Origin: a bacterium
Lineage (GTDB): Archaea; Thermoproteota; Nitrososphaeria; Nitrososphaerales; Nitrososphaeraceae
DNA length: 18,695 bases
Direction: 5' to 3'
Assembly: GCA_014381105.1 (NCBI GenBank)
Contig: JACMIO010000019.1
Coordinates: 1 to 18,695, forward strand
Shown: positions 14,857-18,695 of the stretch, one piece after another
Numbering within the stretch: position 1 is the first letter of the stretch
How the letters are laid out: every line of letters starts with the position of its first letter
The notes under the pieces: model-generated
What the model was told of the DNA's origin: nothing
Database searches by the model: none
The model's input: only the letters and a program-made list of their open reading frames with translations
Translations under genes and position numbers: made by a program

Positions 14857-14883
14857 TAAGCATTGAATAACAATTCCGATCGT

Positions 14884-14896
14884 AATAAAAATATAT
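14884..14896 (-). promoter_or_regulatory. A-box of the riboflavin operon
   Basis: ATATATTTTTATT on the minus strand is centred about 34 bases before the ribE ATG. No RNA fold resembling the FMN riboswitch is visible between it and the start; the leader would be under ten bases. Confidence 0.5.
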
Positions 14897-15029
14897 CATC
14901 TCAAGTCGAAGCAGATTCTCAATTTACATGATTAACACGGCAAATTATAGTTATTATCAATTGCTTTTTAACAGTAATTGGATCTGAAAAAATCTGTGCT
15001 TGCTGAGATACCAGATCTATTTACAATCA

Positions 15030-15040
15030 GATATACTATA
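15030..15040 (+). promoter_or_regulatory. A-box for the Rieske-flavoprotein gene
   Basis: GATATACTATA is centred about 31 bases before the ATG at 15066. The 209-base divergent gap thus holds separate promoters for this gene and for the riboflavin operon. Confidence 0.4.
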
Positions 15041-15065
15041 ATAACTTGAAATAATAATAATTAGC

Positions 15066-16178
15066 ATGGAATTCATAGAGACCATAAATGAAAGTGAACT
15101 CATCGATGGCACAAGCAAGCTGATTTCTATAAAAGGTAAAGATATCGCATTGTTTAAAATTGATAATAAGATTACTGCATTGGGCAACAGTTGTCTACAT
15201 AAGGGTGGTCCATTGACAAAAGGAAAAATAGACAAAAAATATGATGGCTATTATGTTACATGTCCCTGGCATGGGTGGGAATACAATATTTCGAACGGAA
15301 AGGCACCACCCGGATATGATGAACAACAAACTGTTTATGATGTCAAAATAAAAAATGGAAAAATTCTTGTCTCTAATCAACCTATTGTGTACTCGGCAAA
15401 TAAGAAACATGACGGATCTTTGAAGGACCTCATAAAACTGCAATATGAAACCACGCCAGATTCCTTGAATATCCTAGGGATATCTACTACAAATATGAAT
15501 CAAAATTTAGAAAGAGATTCTACATCTGAAATGTCATTAAATAAAGCACTATCATATGCAAAGGAAAAGTACAATGCATCTACGGTTTTACTAAAGCTGA
15601 GAGACCTTGAATTCCGGAATTGTGAGGGATATTACAGTATCAATGAACAAGCATGTACATGGCCTTGTTCAATTTCAGAGATGGATGAAAACGATGGGAT
15701 GAACGAAGTCTATAGAAAGATGATACTTTGGGCTGATATAGTTTTAATTTCAACTCCGATTAGATGGGGAAATGCATCTTCATTGTACTTTAAAATGATT
15801 GAACGTCTTAATTGTGTTCAGAATCAAACCACATTACATGATCGCGTACTTGTAAAAAATAAGGTAGCATCTTTTATTATTACAGGAGGGCAGGACAATA
15901 TACAACATGTCGCAGGAAACATGATGGTCTTTTTCACCCAGCTAGGATTTTCTTTACCACCTTTCGCATTTATGGGGTGGAGTAGGGGCTGGAGCGCAGA
16001 AGATATGGAAAATAATGTACTCCAATTCTCAAAATCGCGATATGTCAATAGATCTGTGAGAGATCTTGTGGACAACGGTATAAAATTACTTCGTCAAGTA
16101 AAAGGAGACCCGTGCAAAACAGTGTCTTCTCCACAACCAAAAATCATGGAAGCACCATCAAAATTAAAAACAGATTAG
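15066..16178 (+). CDS. Rieske [2Fe-2S] / flavodoxin-fold fusion protein
   Basis: The 370-residue protein has two redox domains. Residues about 1-110 are a ferredoxin-type Rieske domain with C43-x-H45 (CLHKGGPL) and C66-x2-H69 (CPWHGWEYN), a full set of cluster ligands. Residues about 133-340 have the flavodoxin/NAD(P)H-dependent FMN reductase fold: ILGIST as the first strand and phosphate loop, ADIVLISTPIRWGNASS as the flavin-binding strand and loop, and SFIITGGQD later. An insert carries C186, C197 and C201, placed about where iron-sulfur flavoproteins carry cluster cysteines, but with different spacing, so a second cluster is possible and unproven. It would pass electrons between NAD(P)H, flavin and the Rieske centre; its partner or substrate is unknown. 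It is divergent from the riboflavin operon. The ATG at 15066 has an A-box at about 31 bases. Confidence 0.82.
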   Translation: MEFIETINESELIDGTSKLISIKGKDIALFKIDNKITALGNSCLHKGGPLTKGKIDKKYDGYYVTCPWHGWEYNISNGKAPPGYDEQQTVYDVKIKNGKILVSNQPIVYSANKKHDGSLKDLIKLQYETTPDSLNILGISTTNMNQNLERDSTSEMSLNKALSYAKEKYNASTVLLKLRDLEFRNCEGYYSINEQACTWPCSISEMDENDGMNEVYRKMILWADIVLISTPIRWGNASSLYFKMIERLNCVQNQTTLHDRVLVKNKVASFIITGGQDNIQHVAGNMMVFFTQLGFSLPPFAFMGWSRGWSAEDMENNVLQFSKSRYVNRSVRDLVDNGIKLLRQVKGDPCKTVSSPQPKIMEAPSKLKTD

Positions 16179-16250
16179 CGTAGAGTTGTATTCTTGTTCA
16201 TTTCTTGTGGACTATTTTATACATTATCATAGAAAAAGAAAGTCGCATCA

Positions 16251-18161
16251 TCATTGATCTGAAGGAGTAGATTTATTTTTTATCTGGTCTTTGTTATTGG
16301 TATCATTGTTTTTGGAATTGATATCAGTACGATTTATGACTTTAATTATCTTTTGAACCTCCGTGTCATATAGCTTTACTAAATCTGATATCGTAATTTT
16401 TCCAATAACTTTGTCATCTTCATTTGATAATACGGGCATCTCTTGAAGATCGTTTGACGATAATCTAACAAGTGCATTATGAAGTGAATCTGAGTTATAT
16501 ACAAAAAAGGGATCCTTTATCATAATGCTTTCTAGACTGACAGATTTGCGATATTCTTCGGGAAATTCAAAGAGCTTGTGCTTGTATACAACCCCCTCGA
16601 GAATACCCTGGGTATCAACAACTAGAATCATCTTATCGTTATTTCGATTCATTGTTTGAAGAGTCTCTTCGATGGACATATCTTTTGATAGTTTAGTATT
16701 GGCCTCTCTGACGGCGTCCCTTACATAGAGATCGCTAAGTATTGGTCGCTGATATTCCATCCTATGGGCAGGTGAATCAGATCTGTTTAGTACCTGATTT
16801 CGGAATATTGAATTGTGCTGCCCGGACATAATATACGCAATAAAAGTAGCCAGCATCATTGGCGCCAAAAGTGCATAACCCCCAGTAAGTTCACTCCCCA
16901 TAATAATTGAGGAAATTGGAGTTTTCGCGGTTGCTCCGAAAAATGATACCATAGCTACAATAATGACCGAAGAAACATCTATCCATGTAAATAGTCCTAT
17001 TAGATGAAATCCTGTTCCTATGAAAGCTCCAACTAATCCCCCTATTACCATGGAAGGTCCAAATACACCCGCACTACCACCAGTACCTATAGTCAATGAT
17101 GTCGCCAGAATTTTGAAAACAATTATAGCTCCAAGTAAGTAGAAAGGCATCAACGCATAATCCTTGTCTATTGCTACTTGTAACCATCCATATGATGTAC
17201 CTAGTATTTGAGGAAATACAATTCCTATCATCCCTACCAGAACGCCTCCTATTGCTGGTTTCAAATATTTTGGGATCTGAATTCTACTAAAATAATCAGA
17301 TATCAAGTAAAAGGTCCTTACATATACTACACTTACAGCGGCCGAAACAAGTCCTACGATTGCATAAAGTATGAGAGAAGCCGGATGAGTGTATTTGACC
17401 AGGTCAAGAGGAATTGTGAATAAACGATCCCATCCAAAAACGAACCCAAATACAGTATAGCCTGTTACTGAGGCTACTAGTCCTGGTATCAAAGCTCTAA
17501 CTTCAAAATCCCTTCTATAGAAAACTTCAGCACTAAATACTGCGCCCCCTAGAGGAATCTTGAATATACTTCCTATACCCGCCCCAAGACCGGCTGCAAC
17601 AGCAATTCTTCGTTCATCTTCGTTCAACTTGAATAGCTTCCCTATGATTGATCCAAGACCGGCCGCAATCTGTCCTGCCGGCCCCTCGGTACCGCCACTT
17701 CCGCCGCTTCCAATAGTAATAGATGATGCAACAGCCTTTACAAGAGGAACCCGGGCCCTGATGTTACCACTCTTGTAATGGTAGGCATCAATTACTGCGT
17801 CAGTGCCATGTCCTTCGGATTCTGGCGAGAACCGAGTTGTAATCAACCCAACTACCAGACCACCAAGACCACATATCAAAGGGAGTAACCAAGGTTTTTC
17901 AATAATTAGAGCGTAGGTTTGACTTCCCTGGAACCCACCTGGCAAAGGAGGAGTGTAGCCTGTTCCTATTTGAAGAAATAGACCTGTAAAAAATTCAACG
18001 GAAAGAAATAGTCCTATTGCGCTAAGGCCGGCAACAATACCCAATAAAAAGCCAATGAGTATCCATTTTCTAAAATAACTAAAATCTAGATTCCACTTCA
18101 TATTCCTTATTGTTCTTATCAATGATACCATTTGAGAATAGTAAGGAATATCGGTTTTCAC
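16251..18161 (-). CDS. CLC-family chloride channel/transporter with two CBS domains
   Basis: The 636-residue protein has the CLC membrane domain (about residues 30-470) and two cytosolic CBS domains (about 488-540 and 553-610) that may bind adenine nucleotides and set activity. Selectivity-filter motifs are GSGGSGGTEGP, where E159 matches the gating glutamate, and GGSAGVFGP. At the first filter position GHG (117-119) replaces the GSG of E. coli ClC. In SAEVF, E212 and V213 align by eye with E. coli E202 and E203, so the internal proton glutamate appears replaced by Val, as in vertebrate channels. That favours, but does not prove, a channel. The start is GTG 18159-18161; the ATG 30 bases further in (Met11) is possible. 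A polar C-terminal tail of about 25 residues follows the second CBS. Convergent with the Rieske gene. Confidence 0.92.
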   Translation of the reverse strand: MKTDIPYYSQMVSLIRTIRNMKWNLDFSYFRKWILIGFLLGIVAGLSAIGLFLSVEFFTGLFLQIGTGYTPPLPGGFQGSQTYALIIEKPWLLPLICGLGGLVVGLITTRFSPESEGHGTDAVIDAYHYKSGNIRARVPLVKAVASSITIGSGGSGGTEGPAGQIAAGLGSIIGKLFKLNEDERRIAVAAGLGAGIGSIFKIPLGGAVFSAEVFYRRDFEVRALIPGLVASVTGYTVFGFVFGWDRLFTIPLDLVKYTHPASLILYAIVGLVSAAVSVVYVRTFYLISDYFSRIQIPKYLKPAIGGVLVGMIGIVFPQILGTSYGWLQVAIDKDYALMPFYLLGAIIVFKILATSLTIGTGGSAGVFGPSMVIGGLVGAFIGTGFHLIGLFTWIDVSSVIIVAMVSFFGATAKTPISSIIMGSELTGGYALLAPMMLATFIAYIMSGQHNSIFRNQVLNRSDSPAHRMEYQRPILSDLYVRDAVREANTKLSKDMSIEETLQTMNRNNDKMILVVDTQGILEGVVYKHKLFEFPEEYRKSVSLESIMIKDPFFVYNSDSLHNALVRLSSNDLQEMPVLSNEDDKVIGKITISDLVKLYDTEVQKIIKVINRTDINSKNNDTNNKDQIKNKSTPSDQ

Positions 18162-18192
18162 AGCTAAACCTGGTATACAGATTATTATTATT

Positions 18193-18202
18193 GCTTTATA
18201 AC
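18193..18202 (-). promoter_or_regulatory. A-box for the CLC gene
   Basis: GTTATAAAGC on the minus strand is centred about 36 bases before the GTG at 18161, which would give a leader of about ten bases. Confidence 0.4.
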
Positions 18203-18695
18203 TGTTATACCTTACGAATGAGTTGGGCTAGACTATGAGCCTGAATATTCTAGCATAATTTTTTCTTGGTTATAATTTAAAATTGGTGATATCAACTATC
18301 TATGCTAACAAGTCACCATTTTCATTGAACTATGTTACCTCAACTTAATTAAGCTAATAATTAAATTAAAGGTAAAAATGAATAAAAGGATCCGGATTTT
18401 CATTAGGGAGTTTCCGAGCAAGCAAATTCGAGTCAGTGAAGATCCCAACCAAGTCTGATGTATTAGATTTACAGGTTTTTGCAATCATCAAACATTCATA
18501 TGAACTAATCAGTTTTGTAACACCTCTCTCCAGAACGATTTGTTTCTATCCTTATTTTTCTAAATGACATGAATAATCTTATGTGACATGCATTAATGAA
18601 CGTCGATTAACCTTGTTAACCTTAATCGTTAGCGCATTGAATATTCCATACTCTATCTTTTGTGATGGATTTTCATTATTTTATAAGAGAACATG
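18203..18695. other. Gene-poor end of the window
   Basis: Beyond the CLC promoter I see no convincing gene. A 26-codon frame starts at ATG 18378 (MNKRIRIFIREFPSKQ) with AAAGG about six bases upstream and AT-rich DNA before it; it ends at TGA 18456-18458 and may be chance. An inverted repeat lies at 18604-18628. The last three bases are ATG, after ATTTTATAAG, and could begin a rightward gene outside the window, but the window ends too soon to tell. Confidence 0.3.
18604..18628. promoter_or_regulatory. Inverted repeat with an inner direct repeat
   Basis: CGATTAA and TTAATCG are perfect 7-base arms with 11 bases between. Within it TTAACCTT occurs twice, nine bases apart. It lies about 65 bases before the ATG at the end of the window and could be an operator for a gene beyond it. 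Confidence 0.3.

Noticed and set aside
14857..15065. FMN riboswitch or operator in the riboflavin promoter gap
   Set aside because: The leader is too short for a riboswitch, and the only inverted repeat I found (AGTTATTAT at 14949, ATAATAACT at 15038) has a spacer of about 80 bases in AT-rich DNA and is likely chance.

Overview
The window is AT-rich archaeal chromosomal DNA that looks like an ammonia-oxidising soil thaumarchaeon (Nitrososphaeria), most like the low-GC genus Nitrosocosmicus. The evidence is a transcription factor E gene and an archaeal riboflavin pathway built on GTP cyclohydrolase III. A YVTN beta-propeller surface protein and a secreted CHRD-domain protein fit the same group. 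Most genes have a TATA-like A-box about 25-30 bases before the start codon, the pattern of near-leaderless archaeal mRNAs. I see no tRNA, rRNA, CRISPR array, transposase or integrase. The genus is an inference from gene content and base composition.

Layout. Positions 1-3350 hold an unrecognised membrane-anchored protein, a membrane-protein reading frame without a normal start, several very small ORFs, an EamA/DMT exporter and a two-helix membrane protein. Positions 3500-6100 hold a membrane-anchored YVTN beta-propeller protein, then a double winged-helix regulator followed closely by a three-helix membrane protein. Positions 6500-9700 hold a CHRD protein, a PAP2 phosphatase, a short-chain dehydrogenase and a flavin-binding split-barrel protein. 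TFE follows at about 9870.

The centrepiece is a tightly packed leftward operon at 10403-14856. In transcription order it reads riboflavin synthase, DHBP synthase, lumazine synthase, GTP cyclohydrolase III (ArfA), a cytosine/guanine-deaminase-like amidohydrolase, and the pyrimidinone-phosphate reductase ArfC. The enzymes make riboflavin from GTP and ribulose 5-phosphate. Three steps lack a recognised enzyme here: deformylation, deamination and dephosphorylation. The embedded amidohydrolase keeps a full set of metal ligands and the HxxE motif of ATZ/TRZ deaminases, so it is a strong candidate for the unassigned deaminase, or less likely the deformylase. Divergent from the operon is an unusual Rieske/flavodoxin-fold fusion, a likely flavin-using redox protein. 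A CLC chloride channel or transporter with CBS domains closes the gene-bearing part, followed by about 530 bases with no convincing gene.

The operon combines archaeal-type ArfA and ArfC with a riboflavin synthase of the two-domain kind typical of bacteria. Its last three genes are joined by two nearly identical 10-base overlaps, each with a TTG start.
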